Shown here one piece after another: positions 17,339-26,302 of a DNA stretch of 64,000 bases. A model generated the notes under the pieces. That model was not told where the DNA came from. It saw only the letters and a list, made by a program, of their open reading frames with translations, and searched no databases. Every line of letters starts with the position of its first letter. Position 1 is the first letter of the stretch. Made by a program: the position numbers and the translations under genes. The DNA lies in assembly GCA_017308575.1 (NCBI GenBank), contig JAFKEQ010000003.1, positions 1,302,001-1,366,000 of the forward strand, given 5' to 3'. Source of the stretch: Afipia sp. GTDB lineage: Bacteria; Pseudomonadota; Alphaproteobacteria; Rhizobiales; Xanthobacteraceae.

Positions 17339-18113
17339 GGGCTGCCTCCCTTGCGCCGTGCTTGCCGAGATAGGCTTCCAGCACAGCCGGATTGTCGCGC
17401 ACCTCGCGCGGTGCGCCATCGGCAATCGGCTTGCCGCGGTTGAGAACCAGAATCCGGTCAGAGATTTTCATCACGAGTTTCATGTCGTGCTCGACCAGAA
17501 CGACGGCGATGCCTTTGGCGGCCACGCGCCGGATCAACTCGTCGATCTCTTCGGTTTCCACCGGATTGCAACCCGCGGCAGGCTCATCGAGCAGCAGCAC
17601 GCGCGGCTCGGCGGCAAGCGCGCGGGCGATTTCCAGCCGCTTGCAGGCGCCGTAGGACAGCGAGCCCGCTGCCACGTCCGCGCTCGCGCGCAGGCCGACC
17701 TCGTCGAGCAGCGCCAGCGCGGCATCGCGTGTCTCGGCATTCTGCCTTGTGACCGACGGCAGGCGGAAAAGTTCGGCCAAAAGGTTGCAGCGCTCGCGCA
17801 GATGCCGCCCGACCATGACATTTTCGGCGGCGGTCATACGCTGGAAGATCTGCAAGTTCTGGAACGTGCGCGACAGGCCGCGCGCCGCCAGCCTGTCTGG
17901 CGGCAGGCCGGTGACGTCCTCGCCATCGAGTTCGACGCTGCCGTGATCGCGATTGTAGACACCGGACACGATGTTGAAGAGCGTGGTCTTGCCCGCGCCG
18001 TTCGGCCCGATGATGGAAAGAATTTGGCCCGGAGCAACCTCGAAGCTGACGCCGTCAATCGCCTTGATGCCTCCGAACGAAATCCCGATATCCTTCGCCG
18101 CGAGGATCGTCAT
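17331..18113 (-). CDS. livG: Branched-chain-type ABC transporter ATPase LivG
   Basis: A 260-residue ATPase of the LivG type. Walker A is GPNGAGKTTLFN (about 36-47), followed by the LivG-typical GLSRTFQNLQIF. The signature motif is a variant, LSYGACKRLEIARAL (usually LSYGxQRR). Walker B is LLLDEPAAG, and the switch is VEHDMKLVM. It overlaps livM by 4 bases and livF by 8, so the three are translationally coupled. Together LivF and LivG power import through LivH and LivM. Confidence 0.94.
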   Translation of the reverse strand: MTILAAKDIGISFGGIKAIDGVSFEVAPGQILSIIGPNGAGKTTLFNIVSGVYNRDHGSVELDGEDVTGLPPDRLAARGLSRTFQNLQIFQRMTAAENVMVGRHLRERCNLLAELFRLPSVTRQNAETRDAALALLDEVGLRASADVAAGSLSYGACKRLEIARALAAEPRVLLLDEPAAGCNPVETEEIDELIRRVAAKGIAVVLVEHDMKLVMKISDRILVLNRGKPIADGAPREVRDNPAVLEAYLGKHGAREAARA

Positions 18114-19057
18114 GATTGCGTCCTCCTCGCCAGCGCGCGGGAGAGCGTCGGCACGATGCCGTCGCGCATGAAGATCATCGAGACGATGATGATAAAGCCG
18201 AGCAGCAGATGCTCGTATTCCTGAAACACGGTCAGCACTTGCGGAAGGGTGATGAGCACCGCCGCGCCGACAATGCTGCCGACGACCGAACCAAGGCCGC
18301 CGAGCACCACCATGGTGACAAGCTCGACGGAATGCAGGAAACCGGCTTGATCCGGATTGATGAAGCCGTTCATCAGCGCCAGCGCCGAGCCTGCCACCGA
18401 CGCATACACGGCCGCAATCACAAAAGCCTGTAGCTTGAACCGCGCCACGTCGATGCCCGCGACGCGCGCCGCGACCTCGCTGTCATGCAGCGCGCGGAAA
18501 GCGCGGCCGGTCGGCGTGTCGTTGAGGTTGAGCGCAAGCCATGTGCCCAGCACCAGCAGCCCGCCCGTGATCCAGTACCAGGTGTCCGATCCACTGACAC
18601 GCCAGCCGAACAGCACCAGCTTCGCGACAGGCATGCCGTCGGGTCCACCGGTCCAGCGGCTTTCCGTGGTGAGAACCAGTGCCACCAGCACGCCAAGGCC
18701 GAGCGTGGCGATGGCAAGATAGTGCCCCTTGAGCCTCAGGATCGGACGGCCGACCAGATAGGCCAGCACGCCGGAGATCACGCAGCCGATCAGCAGCGCC
18801 GCCCATGGCGGAATACCGAAATGCGCCGGTCCGATCGCAACGGCATAGGCGCCAATACCGAAGAAGCCCGCATGGCCGAGGCTGACCTGCCCCGCCTGCC
18901 CCATCAGGACATTGAGGCCAATGGCCGCCAGCGCCGAGACCCAGACCAGCGACGCCACGCGGAAATAGTAGCTCGACGGAAAGATCGCCGGAAGCACCGC
19001 GACAATCGCCGCGAGCACGATCAATGTCAGATAGCGATGGCCGATCTTCTGCAGCAC
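18110..19057 (-). CDS. livM: Branched-chain-type ABC transporter permease LivM
   Basis: A 315-residue permease with about nine hydrophobic segments. The family stretch LNVLMGQAGQVSLGHAGFFG is near residue 50, and the EAA-like VLGGLGSVVGSIVGA near 250. It pairs with LivH to form the membrane channel. Three bases separate it from livH and its end overlaps livG by four, so the operon is tight. The length is normal for LivM. Confidence 0.94.
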   Translation of the reverse strand: MLQKIGHRYLTLIVLAAIVAVLPAIFPSSYYFRVASLVWVSALAAIGLNVLMGQAGQVSLGHAGFFGIGAYAVAIGPAHFGIPPWAALLIGCVISGVLAYLVGRPILRLKGHYLAIATLGLGVLVALVLTTESRWTGGPDGMPVAKLVLFGWRVSGSDTWYWITGGLLVLGTWLALNLNDTPTGRAFRALHDSEVAARVAGIDVARFKLQAFVIAAVYASVAGSALALMNGFINPDQAGFLHSVELVTMVVLGGLGSVVGSIVGAAVLITLPQVLTVFQEYEHLLLGFIIIVSMIFMRDGIVPTLSRALARRTQS

Positions 19058-19060
19058 CGC

Positions 19061-19933
19061 TCAGACCCTTTCCACGGTCCGGCGGCCGAACAGGCCTTGC
19101 GGCATGGCGAACAGCACCAGCAGGATCACGATAAAGGCGAACGCGTCCTTGTAGGTCGAACTGATATAGCCGACGCCAAATGCTTCGAGCAGGCCGAGCA
19201 GCAGCCCGCCCGCAACCGCGCCGATCGGATTGCCCATGCCGCCGAGCATCGCGGCGGCAAAGCCTTTCAGCGCCAGCATGGTGCCGACATCGTAGCTGGT
19301 GAGCGTGATCGGCGTGATCAGGATGCCGGCAATGGCGCCGATAGCCGCCGAGCCGCCGAACGCCAGAGCCATCACGGTCGCCGTGTTGATGCCGACCAGT
19401 CGCGCCGCGAGCCGGTTGGCTGCGGTCGCCAGCACAGCCTTGCCGATCACGGTCCGCTCCAGAAACACATAGAGCAGGATCACAATAGCCGCGGTGCCGC
19501 CCAGCACCCAGAAACTCTGCGGCTGAACTGTCGCGCCGAGCAGATGCACGGGCGTATCGCCGGAAATGCTCGGCAGCTTGTGGAACTGCTTGTCGAACAG
19601 AATCTGCGCCGCGCCGCGCAGCAGGATCGATGCGCCGATGGTGATGATGATCAATGTCACCGGCGATGCGTCGCGCGCGGGCTCGATCGCCAGCCAGTAC
19701 AACAGCAGACCGACGATGACCGAAACGCAGACCGCAAGAACCGCCGCGAGCGGCAGCGGCACGCCGGCGGCGGTGAGGAACACCGTCACCATGCCGCCGA
19801 GCATCACGAATTCGCCCTGCGCGAAGTTCACGACATCGGACGCGTTGTAAACCAGCGTGAAGCCGAGCGCGACCAGCGCATAGACCGCGCCGACGGTCAG
19901 TCCGGAAATCAGAAACTGGACGAACTCGGGCAT
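19061..19933 (-). CDS. livH: Branched-chain-type ABC transporter permease LivH
   Basis: A 290-residue permease with eight hydrophobic segments. The N-terminal GAVYALVALGFTLVYNASDVVNFAQGE is typical of LivH; the C-terminal half has AAMLGGMGNPIGAVAGG. It is the first permease gene after the binding-protein gene livK. A terminator-like hairpin lies in the 120-base gap between them, so livHMGF is probably expressed at a lower level than livK. Confidence 0.94.
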   Translation of the reverse strand: MPEFVQFLISGLTVGAVYALVALGFTLVYNASDVVNFAQGEFVMLGGMVTVFLTAAGVPLPLAAVLAVCVSVIVGLLLYWLAIEPARDASPVTLIIITIGASILLRGAAQILFDKQFHKLPSISGDTPVHLLGATVQPQSFWVLGGTAAIVILLYVFLERTVIGKAVLATAANRLAARLVGINTATVMALAFGGSAAIGAIAGILITPITLTSYDVGTMLALKGFAAAMLGGMGNPIGAVAGGLLLGLLEAFGVGYISSTYKDAFAFIVILLVLFAMPQGLFGRRTVERV

Positions 19934-19977
19934 TCCGGCTCCGCGAACCAGGCTGTCGGCAACGACATGAAGCGATC

Positions 19978-20025
19978 AGAAGAAAGAACGCTTCCGGATG
20001 GATCGACCTGAGCCGTCCGGAAGCG
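19978..20025 (-). terminator. Partial terminator between livK and livH
   Basis: On the minus strand, CGCTTCCGGA (20025-20016) pairs perfectly with TCCGGAAGCG (19998-19989), followed by TTCTTTCTTCT. This is a ten-base-pair stem with a T-rich tail, 29 bases after the livK stop. It would let binding protein accumulate in excess over the membrane subunits, a common arrangement in ABC importers. Confidence 0.75.
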
Positions 20026-20053
20026 CGATGATGTCACGCTTTACGCGTCGCGC

Positions 20054-21220
20054 CTATGCGCCCGGCTTGATCAGCGTCCAGTCGCCGCCCTTGATTTCGA
20101 GCATGCGGAACGCGGAGAGATCGAGGCCGAGATGGTCGGTCGGCGACATGTTGACGATGCCGCCGGTGCCGACAAAGCCCTTGGTCTTCTCGATCTCGTC
20201 GCGGATTTTCTTGGGGTCGTTGTTGCCCGCGCGCTTCATGGCTTCAACCAGAATGAACAGGCCGTCATAGGCATGGCCGCCGAAGGTCGAAACCGGCTGC
20301 TTGGTCGCATCCTCGTAGGTCTTCTTGTAATCGACCACGACCTTCTTCTGCGGATCGCTGTCCGGCAGCTTGTCGCCGACCAGCAGCGCAGCCGCCGGCA
20401 GACGCACGCCTTCCGCCGCAGGGCCGGCAAGCTCGATGAAGCTCTTCGAGGCGACGCCATGGCTCTGATAGAACGGCGTCGCGGTCATGCCGAGCTGGGC
20501 ATAGTTACGTGTCACGATGGCAGGCCCCTGCCCGAATCCCGGATTGACCACGGCCTGCACGCCAGCCGTGTTCTTGATCTTGGTCAGCTGGCCGGTCATG
20601 TCGCTGTCGCGGGGACCGTAGCTTTCCTCAGTGACGATCTTGATGCCGTAGTTCGGCGCCGCCTTCACGCACTGGGCCCGCATCGAGGCGCCGAAACCGT
20701 CGGTGCCGGAGATCAGCGCGATATTGGTCAGCTTGCGCTGCTTCAGATTCTCGAAAATCTTCTCGCAGGCCATCTTGTCGGTGTGCGGCGTCTTGAAAAC
20801 ATATTTGCGCACCGGATCGATCACCTCGACCGCGCCCGCAAACGAAATGAACGGAACCTGCGCTTCCTCGAACACCGGGATCATCGCCATGGTGGTGCCG
20901 GTGGTCGAACCGCCGGCCATCGCCACCACCTTGTCGTCCTCGATCAGGCGTGTCGCGAAGGTGCGCGCCTTGTTGGCGTCGCCGCCGTCATCATAAATGA
21001 CGAGTTCGATCTTCTTGCCGTTGACGCCGCCTGCGGCGTTGATCTTGTCGACATACATCCGCAGCGTCTTGTCTTCGGGCTCGCCGAGAAACGACGCAGG
21101 ACCGGTGACGGAGAGAACGGAGCCGATCTTGATGGTCTGCTGCGCATGCGCCGAGCCGCTGAACGCCAAGGCGGCGACACTCGCGGCCAACATGAACTTC
21201 AATGCCGATATGGATTTCAC
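20054..21220 (-). CDS. livK: Branched-chain-type ABC transporter substrate-binding protein
   Basis: A 388-residue periplasmic binding protein with a signal peptide (LAASVAALAFSGSAHA, cleavage near residue 26). It has the type I fold of Leu/Ile/Val-binding relatives: QTIKIGSVLSVTGPASFLGE at the mature start, INAAGGVNGKKIELVIYDDGGD, then TTGTTMAMIPVFEEAQVPFIS. Members close to aromatic catabolic genes bind aromatic acids. Since it is divergent from paaI-paaK-paaR-paaZ across 189 bases, phenylacetate or a phenylacetate precursor is a reasonable ligand. That is inference from position only. Confidence 0.92.
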   Translation of the reverse strand: MKSISALKFMLAASVAALAFSGSAHAQQTIKIGSVLSVTGPASFLGEPEDKTLRMYVDKINAAGGVNGKKIELVIYDDGGDANKARTFATRLIEDDKVVAMAGGSTTGTTMAMIPVFEEAQVPFISFAGAVEVIDPVRKYVFKTPHTDKMACEKIFENLKQRKLTNIALISGTDGFGASMRAQCVKAAPNYGIKIVTEESYGPRDSDMTGQLTKIKNTAGVQAVVNPGFGQGPAIVTRNYAQLGMTATPFYQSHGVASKSFIELAGPAAEGVRLPAAALLVGDKLPDSDPQKKVVVDYKKTYEDATKQPVSTFGGHAYDGLFILVEAMKRAGNNDPKKIRDEIEKTKGFVGTGGIVNMSPTDHLGLDLSAFRMLEIKGGDWTLIKPGA

Positions 21221-21337
21221 AGCTCATCCCTCCCTGAATGATGGGCGCCCGGTTTTTGAGGGCTTGCCCGACATGTTTCCAACCCTAATGCGCATAGTCT
21301 CAAGTGCAACTATCCGCGCATCTGATTCAGCAATATA

Positions 21338-21367
21338 ATTGACCGGACGGTTGGTCAATAGTAATCT
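21338..21367 (+). promoter_or_regulatory. Promoter of paaIKRZ with overlapping palindrome (probable PaaR operator)
   Basis: A -35 box TTGACC (21339-21344), 17-base spacer and -10 box TAATCT (21362-21367) lie in the livK-paaI gap. The -35 and most of the spacer are covered by an inverted repeat, ATTGACC at 21338-21344 and GGTCAAT at 21353-21359. Its shape fits TetR-family operators with GACC/GGTC arms. A TetR regulator is encoded two genes downstream, so autoregulation by PaaR is likely. Binding itself is inferred. Confidence 0.65.
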
Positions 21368-21409
21368 GACATCCAACGGCTGCCAAAACGGCCGATCCGG
21401 GAGGATGCC

Positions 21410-21886
21410 TTGGAAGCAAGTCGATCTCACGACAATGCGGATGCGCACGCGCTGGCCGAGGCCTGCGCGAACACGATGTGGCAGGACGACCGCGCCAGCA
21501 AAGGACTCGGCATGAGCCTGCAGCGGATCGCGCCCGGCGAGGCCGTGATGTCGATGACTGTCCGCAAGGACATGACCAACGGTCACGGCATCTGTCATGG
21601 CGGTTTCATCTTCACACTGGCAGACTCGACCTTCGCTTTCGCCTGCAACACCTACGATCAACGAACAGTCGCCCAGCAATGCGCGGTGACTTTCCTGCGC
21701 GCTGTCAGCGAAGGAGAAACGCTGACGGCGCATGCGGTAGAGCGCAATCGCGCCGGACGCGGCGGCGTGTATGACGTGACAGTTCGCGACAGCAGCAACA
21801 CCGTGGTCGCGGAGTTTCGTGGACATTCGCGAACCATTTCAGGACGTCTGCTTGGTTCGGACGACCATGACCAGAACAGCAAATAA
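21410..21886 (+). CDS. paaI: Hydroxyphenylacetyl-CoA thioesterase PaaI
   Basis: A 158-residue hotdog-fold thioesterase. It has the PaaI signature NGHGICHGGFIFTLADSTFAFA (about 60-80), with the catalytic aspartate in LADS, and the C-terminal VAEFRGHSRTI. It hydrolyses stalled CoA intermediates and protects the cell's CoA pool during phenylacetate breakdown. The start is TTG at 21410: it follows GGGAGG by six bases, and the nearby ATG is out of frame. It is the first gene of the paaI-paaK-paaR-paaZ unit, 20 bases before paaK. Confidence 0.92.
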   Translation: MEASRSHDNADAHALAEACANTMWQDDRASKGLGMSLQRIAPGEAVMSMTVRKDMTNGHGICHGGFIFTLADSTFAFACNTYDQRTVAQQCAVTFLRAVSEGETLTAHAVERNRAGRGGVYDVTVRDSSNTVVAEFRGHSRTISGRLLGSDDHDQNSK

Positions 21887-21906
21887 GCAAGACCCGGGAG
21901 AGACCA

Positions 21907-23238
21907 TTGATTCAGATTCCGTTGCGCAAGCTCGACCGGCTGACGCCCGACCAGGCGGACCTCGATCGCTTTGAGACCGCCTCCCGCGACGACATCCGCG
22001 CGCTGCAGCGCGAGCGGCTGGCGTGGACGCTGCGCCATGCCTACGACAATGTGCCGCACTATCGCGCCAGGTTCGATGCCGCCGGCGTGACGCCGGATTC
22101 CTTCAAGGACCTCTCCGACCTCGCGAAGTTCCCCTTCACCATCAAGACCGACCTGCGCGACAACTATCCGTTCGGCATGTTCGCCGTACCGGAACAGAAC
22201 GTCGCGCGCATTCACGCCTCGTCGGGCACCACGGGCAAGCCGACCGTCGTCGGCTACACCAAGCGCGACATCGACACTTGGGCGGACGTGGTTGCGCGCT
22301 CGATCCGCGCCGCAGGCGGCCGCCCCGGCATGAAGGTGCATGTCGCTTACGGCTATGGCCTGTTCACTGGCGGCCTCGGCGCCCATTACGGCGCGGAGCG
22401 GCTCGGATGCACCGTGATTCCGATCTCGGGCGGCATGACCGAACGGCAGGTGCAACTCATCAACGACTTCAAACCCGAAATCATCATGGTGACGCCCTCC
22501 TACATGCTGGCGATCCTCGACGAGTTCAGGAAGCAGGGCCTCGATCCGCGCAAGTCCTCGCTGCGCATCGGCATCTTCGGCGCTGAACCGTGGACCAATG
22601 CCATGCGCGAGGAAATCGAGGAAGCGTTCGATCTTCACGCCGTGGACATCTATGGTTTGTCCGAAGTGATGGGACCCGGCGTCGCCAGCGAATGCGTCGA
22701 GACCAAGGATGGCCTCCATATCTGGGAAGATCACTTCTATCCCGAGGTCATCGATCCCGCGACCGGCGAAGTGCTGCCCGACGGCGAGAAAGGCGAACTG
22801 GTCTTCACCTCACTGACCAAGGAAGCCATGCCCGTGATCCGTTACCGCACGCGCGATCTCACGCGACTGCTGCCGGGCACCGCGCGTTCGTTGCGCCGGA
22901 TGGAGAAAGTCACCGGCCGTTCCGACGACATGATGATCGTGCGCGGCGTGAATGTCTTTCCGACGCAGATCGAGGAAAAGCTGCTCGCGATTCACGATCT
23001 GTCGGTTCACTACCAGATCATCCTCACCCGCGAAGGCCGCATGGACGAGATGGAGATTCAGGTCGAGGCCCGGCCCGATGCCAGCTTCCCCGGACGGCAG
23101 AAGGCGACCGGTGAACTGATGCAGTCGGTGAAGGACACCATTGGCGTCACCGCGCGCGTGACCGTTCTCGATCCGGGCACCATCGAGCGCTCCGTCGGCA
23201 AGGCGAAGCGCATCATCGACCGCAGGCCAAAGGAATAA
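21907..23238 (+). CDS. paaK: Phenylacetate-CoA ligase
   Basis: It activates phenylacetate with CoA and ATP, the committing step of the aerobic pathway. The 443-residue sequence starts IPLRKLDRLTPDQADLDRFE. The AMP-binding loop SSGTTGKPTVVGYT is near residue 100. YGYGLFTGGLGAHYGAE, IYGLSEVMGPGVASECVE and the C-terminal MMIVRGVNVFPTQIEE are all typical of PaaK. The start codon is TTG at 21907, preceded by GGGAGA. The previous gene, paaI, also starts with TTG, a shared trait of this operon. paaR follows after 8 bases. Confidence 0.96.
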   Translation: MIQIPLRKLDRLTPDQADLDRFETASRDDIRALQRERLAWTLRHAYDNVPHYRARFDAAGVTPDSFKDLSDLAKFPFTIKTDLRDNYPFGMFAVPEQNVARIHASSGTTGKPTVVGYTKRDIDTWADVVARSIRAAGGRPGMKVHVAYGYGLFTGGLGAHYGAERLGCTVIPISGGMTERQVQLINDFKPEIIMVTPSYMLAILDEFRKQGLDPRKSSLRIGIFGAEPWTNAMREEIEEAFDLHAVDIYGLSEVMGPGVASECVETKDGLHIWEDHFYPEVIDPATGEVLPDGEKGELVFTSLTKEAMPVIRYRTRDLTRLLPGTARSLRRMEKVTGRSDDMMIVRGVNVFPTQIEEKLLAIHDLSVHYQIILTREGRMDEMEIQVEARPDASFPGRQKATGELMQSVKDTIGVTARVTVLDPGTIERSVGKAKRIIDRRPKE

Positions 23239-23246
23239 GGCTTCAC

Positions 23247-23882
23247 ATGGCCCGCAAACGCGCCAACGACTACGACGACAAGCGGCAGGCGATCCTCGAT
23301 CGCTCGGCGGAGCTGTTCTCGGCCTATGGCTACGACCGCGCATCAATGAGCAAGATCGCCGATGCCTGCGGCGTATCGAAAGCGAACCTCTATCATTACT
23401 ACAAGGACAAGGAAGGTCTGCTGTTCGACGTCATCCGCTTCCATCTCGAGGAATTGCTGGAAGTCGTCGAGAGCGCGGACAATCCCGATGCGCAACCTGA
23501 AGTACGCCTCAACGGATTGATCGCCGCCCTGCTCGAAGCCTATCGGGATGCGGATTCCCAGCACAACGTGCAGATCAGCAGCATGCGCTTCCTGCCGGAT
23601 GAACGTCAGGCGCAGCTCAAGGCGATGGAGCGCGATCTGGTGAAGATATTTTCGGCGGCCGTCGTCGGCGTGGCGCCACATCTGAAGGGCACCAAGATGA
23701 TGACGCCGGTGACTATGTCGCTGTTCGGCATGGTCAACTGGCACTACCTCTGGTTCAGGAGCACCGGCTCCGTCAGCCGGAGCGAATATGCCGAGATCGT
23801 GACGCGCCTGATCACCGATGGCGCGCGCAACCTGCTCAAGCCTGCTCCGAAGCAGATGAAACGGACCGCAGCAGCCGAATAA
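23247..23882 (+). CDS. paaR: TetR-family regulator PaaR
   Basis: A 211-residue TetR-type repressor. The N-terminal helix-turn-helix is at about residues 15-60 (ILDRSAELFSAYGYDRASMS, then CGVSKANLYHYYKDKEGLL). The C-terminal half should bind an effector, presumably phenylacetyl-CoA, and dimerise. It is embedded between paaK and paaZ, so it probably controls the operon it belongs to. The palindrome before paaI is the best candidate target. A second regulator of a different family, PaaX, lies 9 kb away next to paaABCDE. Effector and targets are inferred. Confidence 0.88.
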   Translation: MARKRANDYDDKRQAILDRSAELFSAYGYDRASMSKIADACGVSKANLYHYYKDKEGLLFDVIRFHLEELLEVVESADNPDAQPEVRLNGLIAALLEAYRDADSQHNVQISSMRFLPDERQAQLKAMERDLVKIFSAAVVGVAPHLKGTKMMTPVTMSLFGMVNWHYLWFRSTGSVSRSEYAEIVTRLITDGARNLLKPAPKQMKRTAAAE

Positions 23883-23930
23883 TCTTTCCATCATCCGGTG
23901 CCTGTCCGCACCCAACATCGAAGTGATCGC

Positions 23931-25961
23931 ATGAAACTCGAAAGCTACGTCAAGGGACACTGGACAGCGGGAAGCGAGTTGATCGAGGTCCGCAGCGCTG
24001 TCACCGGCGACGTGGTCGCTGAGGCGACCAGCGGCGGCCTCGATCTGCGCGAGGCTCTGGCTTATGCGCGCAATGTCGGCGGCAAGAACCTGCGCAAGCT
24101 GACGTTTCATCAGCGCGCAGACCTTCTAAAAAAGCTCGCGCAATACATCACCGAACGGAAGGACCAGCTCTACAAGCTGTCGTTCCAGGCGGGCGCGACA
24201 CGCACCGACAACCTGATCGACGTGGATGGTGGCATTGGCACACTGTTTGTCTATGCCGGCAAGGGCCGGCGCGAACTGCCGAACTCCACCTTCCTGATGG
24301 ACGGCGCGGTTGAACAGCTGGGCAAGACCGGCACGTTTGCCGGCCAGCATATCGTCACCTCGCTGCAGGGCACTGCGGTCCATATCAACGCTTTCAATTT
24401 CCCGTGCTGGGGCATGCTGGAGAAACTCGCGCCTGCCCTGCTCGGCGGCGTTCCTGTCATCACCAAGCCCGCCACGGTGACGTCCTATGTCGCCCATGCG
24501 CTGGCGCGCATGATCGCGGAGTCCGGCATCCTTCCTGAAGGTGCGTTCCAATTTATCGTTGGTTCGACCGGCGACCTGTTCGACCACCTCACCTGTCAGG
24601 ATGTGGTGTCGTTCACCGGTTCGGCCAGCACATCGGAAAAATTGCAGCGCCATCCCGTGATTGCGAAGGAAGCCGTGCGCTTCATCGCCGAACGGGATTC
24701 GCTCAATGCCGCGATCCTCGCGCCGGACGCCGCGCCCGGCTCGCCCGAGTTCGATCTCTTCATCAAGGAAGTCGCCAAGGAGATGACCGTCAAGGCGGGG
24801 CAGAAATGCACCGCGATCCGCCGCGCATTTGCGCCCAAGGCGCATGTCGAAGCCGTCATTGAGGCATTGCGTGACCAGCTCGATAAGGTCGTGATCGGCA
24901 ATCCCGAGCTTGAAAACGTGCGGATGGGACCGGTCGTCGGCCTCGACCAGCGCCGCGATGTGCTGGCGCATGTGAAAACGCTGCGAACCGAAGCGCAGCT
25001 TGTCGCGGGCGATCCGGAGAACTTTGACGTTCAGGGCGCGGATGTGCTGCGCGGCGCGTTCATTCCGCCGCTCCTGCTGCATTGCGCCGATCCCGTTCAC
25101 GCGGCGCATGTGTATTCGGTCGAAGCCTTCGGTCCGGTGTCGACCGTGATGGGCTACGGCGATCTGGACGAAGCCATCGCCCTCACCAATCGCGGCGGCG
25201 GCAGCCTCGTGGCGTCGGTCTATACGCACGATCCAAAAGTCGCCTCTAATCTGGTGTTCGGCGTTTCCAGTTTCCACGGGCGGCTGGTGATGATCGACCG
25301 CGATTGCGCCAGGGAGCAGACCGGACACGGCTCGCCGATGCCGCAGATGGTTCACGGCGGTCCCGGCCGCGCGGGCGGCGGCGAAGAACTCGGCGGCGTG
25401 CGCAGCGTGCATCATTACATGCAGCGCACCGCGCTGCAGGGTTCGCCAGCCATGCTCACCGGCATTACCGGAAGCTGGACGAAGAACGCGCCCATTGTCG
25501 AGAAGGACAGGCATCCGTTCCGTTATCATTTCGAGGATCTGGATATCGGGCAGACATTCCACTCGAAGGAACGCACCATCACTCTCGATGACATCGAGCA
25601 CTTCGCCAACTTCACCGGCGATACTTTCTATGCGCACATGGATGAGGAAGCGACCAAGGGCCACCCCTTCTTTCCCGGCCGTGTCGCGCACGGCTATCTG
25701 CTGCTGTCGTTCGCCGCGGGCCTGTTTGTCGATCCCGATCCGGGCCCTGTTCTCGCCAATTACGGCCTCGACTCGCTCCGCTTCACCAAGCCGATCCAGC
25801 CCGGTGAAACCATCAAGGTCCGGCTGACAGCCAAGGACAAGTCGCCGCGCAACAAGCAGTATGGCGAAGTGCGCTGGGATGTCGAAATTCTGACGGACAA
25901 GGGCGAGTCGGCCGCGACCTACGAGCTTCTCACCATGAACGCGGTCCGGCCGCAGGCTTAA
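23931..25961 (+). CDS. paaZ: Bifunctional ring-opening enzyme PaaZ
   Basis: A 676-residue fusion that opens the oxepin-CoA ring and oxidises the resulting aldehyde. Residues 1 to about 520 form an aldehyde dehydrogenase with catalytic Glu254 (IAERDS) and Cys293 (KAGQKCTAI), matching Glu256 and Cys295 of the E. coli enzyme. Residues about 535-676 form a MaoC-type (R)-enoyl-CoA hydratase with NFTGDTFYAHMDEEA and FFPGRVAHGYLL, the usual Asp/His site. Both active sites look intact, so the toxic semialdehyde can be channelled. The start MKLESYVKGHW at 23931 matches the family; the 11-codon extension does not. Confidence 0.96.
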   Translation: MKLESYVKGHWTAGSELIEVRSAVTGDVVAEATSGGLDLREALAYARNVGGKNLRKLTFHQRADLLKKLAQYITERKDQLYKLSFQAGATRTDNLIDVDGGIGTLFVYAGKGRRELPNSTFLMDGAVEQLGKTGTFAGQHIVTSLQGTAVHINAFNFPCWGMLEKLAPALLGGVPVITKPATVTSYVAHALARMIAESGILPEGAFQFIVGSTGDLFDHLTCQDVVSFTGSASTSEKLQRHPVIAKEAVRFIAERDSLNAAILAPDAAPGSPEFDLFIKEVAKEMTVKAGQKCTAIRRAFAPKAHVEAVIEALRDQLDKVVIGNPELENVRMGPVVGLDQRRDVLAHVKTLRTEAQLVAGDPENFDVQGADVLRGAFIPPLLLHCADPVHAAHVYSVEAFGPVSTVMGYGDLDEAIALTNRGGGSLVASVYTHDPKVASNLVFGVSSFHGRLVMIDRDCAREQTGHGSPMPQMVHGGPGRAGGGEELGGVRSVHHYMQRTALQGSPAMLTGITGSWTKNAPIVEKDRHPFRYHFEDLDIGQTFHSKERTITLDDIEHFANFTGDTFYAHMDEEATKGHPFFPGRVAHGYLLLSFAAGLFVDPDPGPVLANYGLDSLRFTKPIQPGETIKVRLTAKDKSPRNKQYGEVRWDVEILTDKGESAATYELLTMNAVRPQA

Positions 25962-25982
25962 AAAGACCAAAGGGAGAAAACC

Positions 25983-26288
25983 ATGATTCTCGTCACTGTG
26001 ATGTATCCGGCCGGAGAAGCCTTCGATACCGACTACTATCTCAAGACGCATATGCCGCTGGTCAGGGATCGCTGGGGTCAGCATGGACTGAAAAGCGCGC
26101 AGGCCATCAAGGGCGTCGTGAAGCCTGATGGCAGCGCCCCGGACTATCAGATGATCGCGCTGATCACGTTCGGTTCGCTGGATGATTTCAAAGCCGCCGG
26201 AAAGGCGCATGGCAAGGAAATCTTCGCGGACATTCCGAACTTCACCAAGGCGCAGGCCGTGGTGCAGATCAACGACATCGTTGGCTGA
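25983..26288 (+). CDS. EthD-domain protein
   Basis: A 101-residue protein of the EthD dimeric alpha/beta barrel family (MILVTVMYPAGEAFDTDYYL, then HMPLVRDRWG). EthD proteins are required beside some cytochrome P450 systems (the ethyl tert-butyl ether cluster) and are often encoded with ring-degrading enzymes, but their chemistry is undefined. It follows paaZ by 21 bases with AGGGAG in front, and precedes a P450 gene by 14 bases, so the EthD-P450 pairing of the eth cluster is repeated here. Its role in phenylacetate breakdown is unknown. Confidence 0.88.
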   Translation: MILVTVMYPAGEAFDTDYYLKTHMPLVRDRWGQHGLKSAQAIKGVVKPDGSAPDYQMIALITFGSLDDFKAAGKAHGKEIFADIPNFTKAQAVVQINDIVG

Positions 26289-26302
26289 TTTATCGATCCG
26301 CA

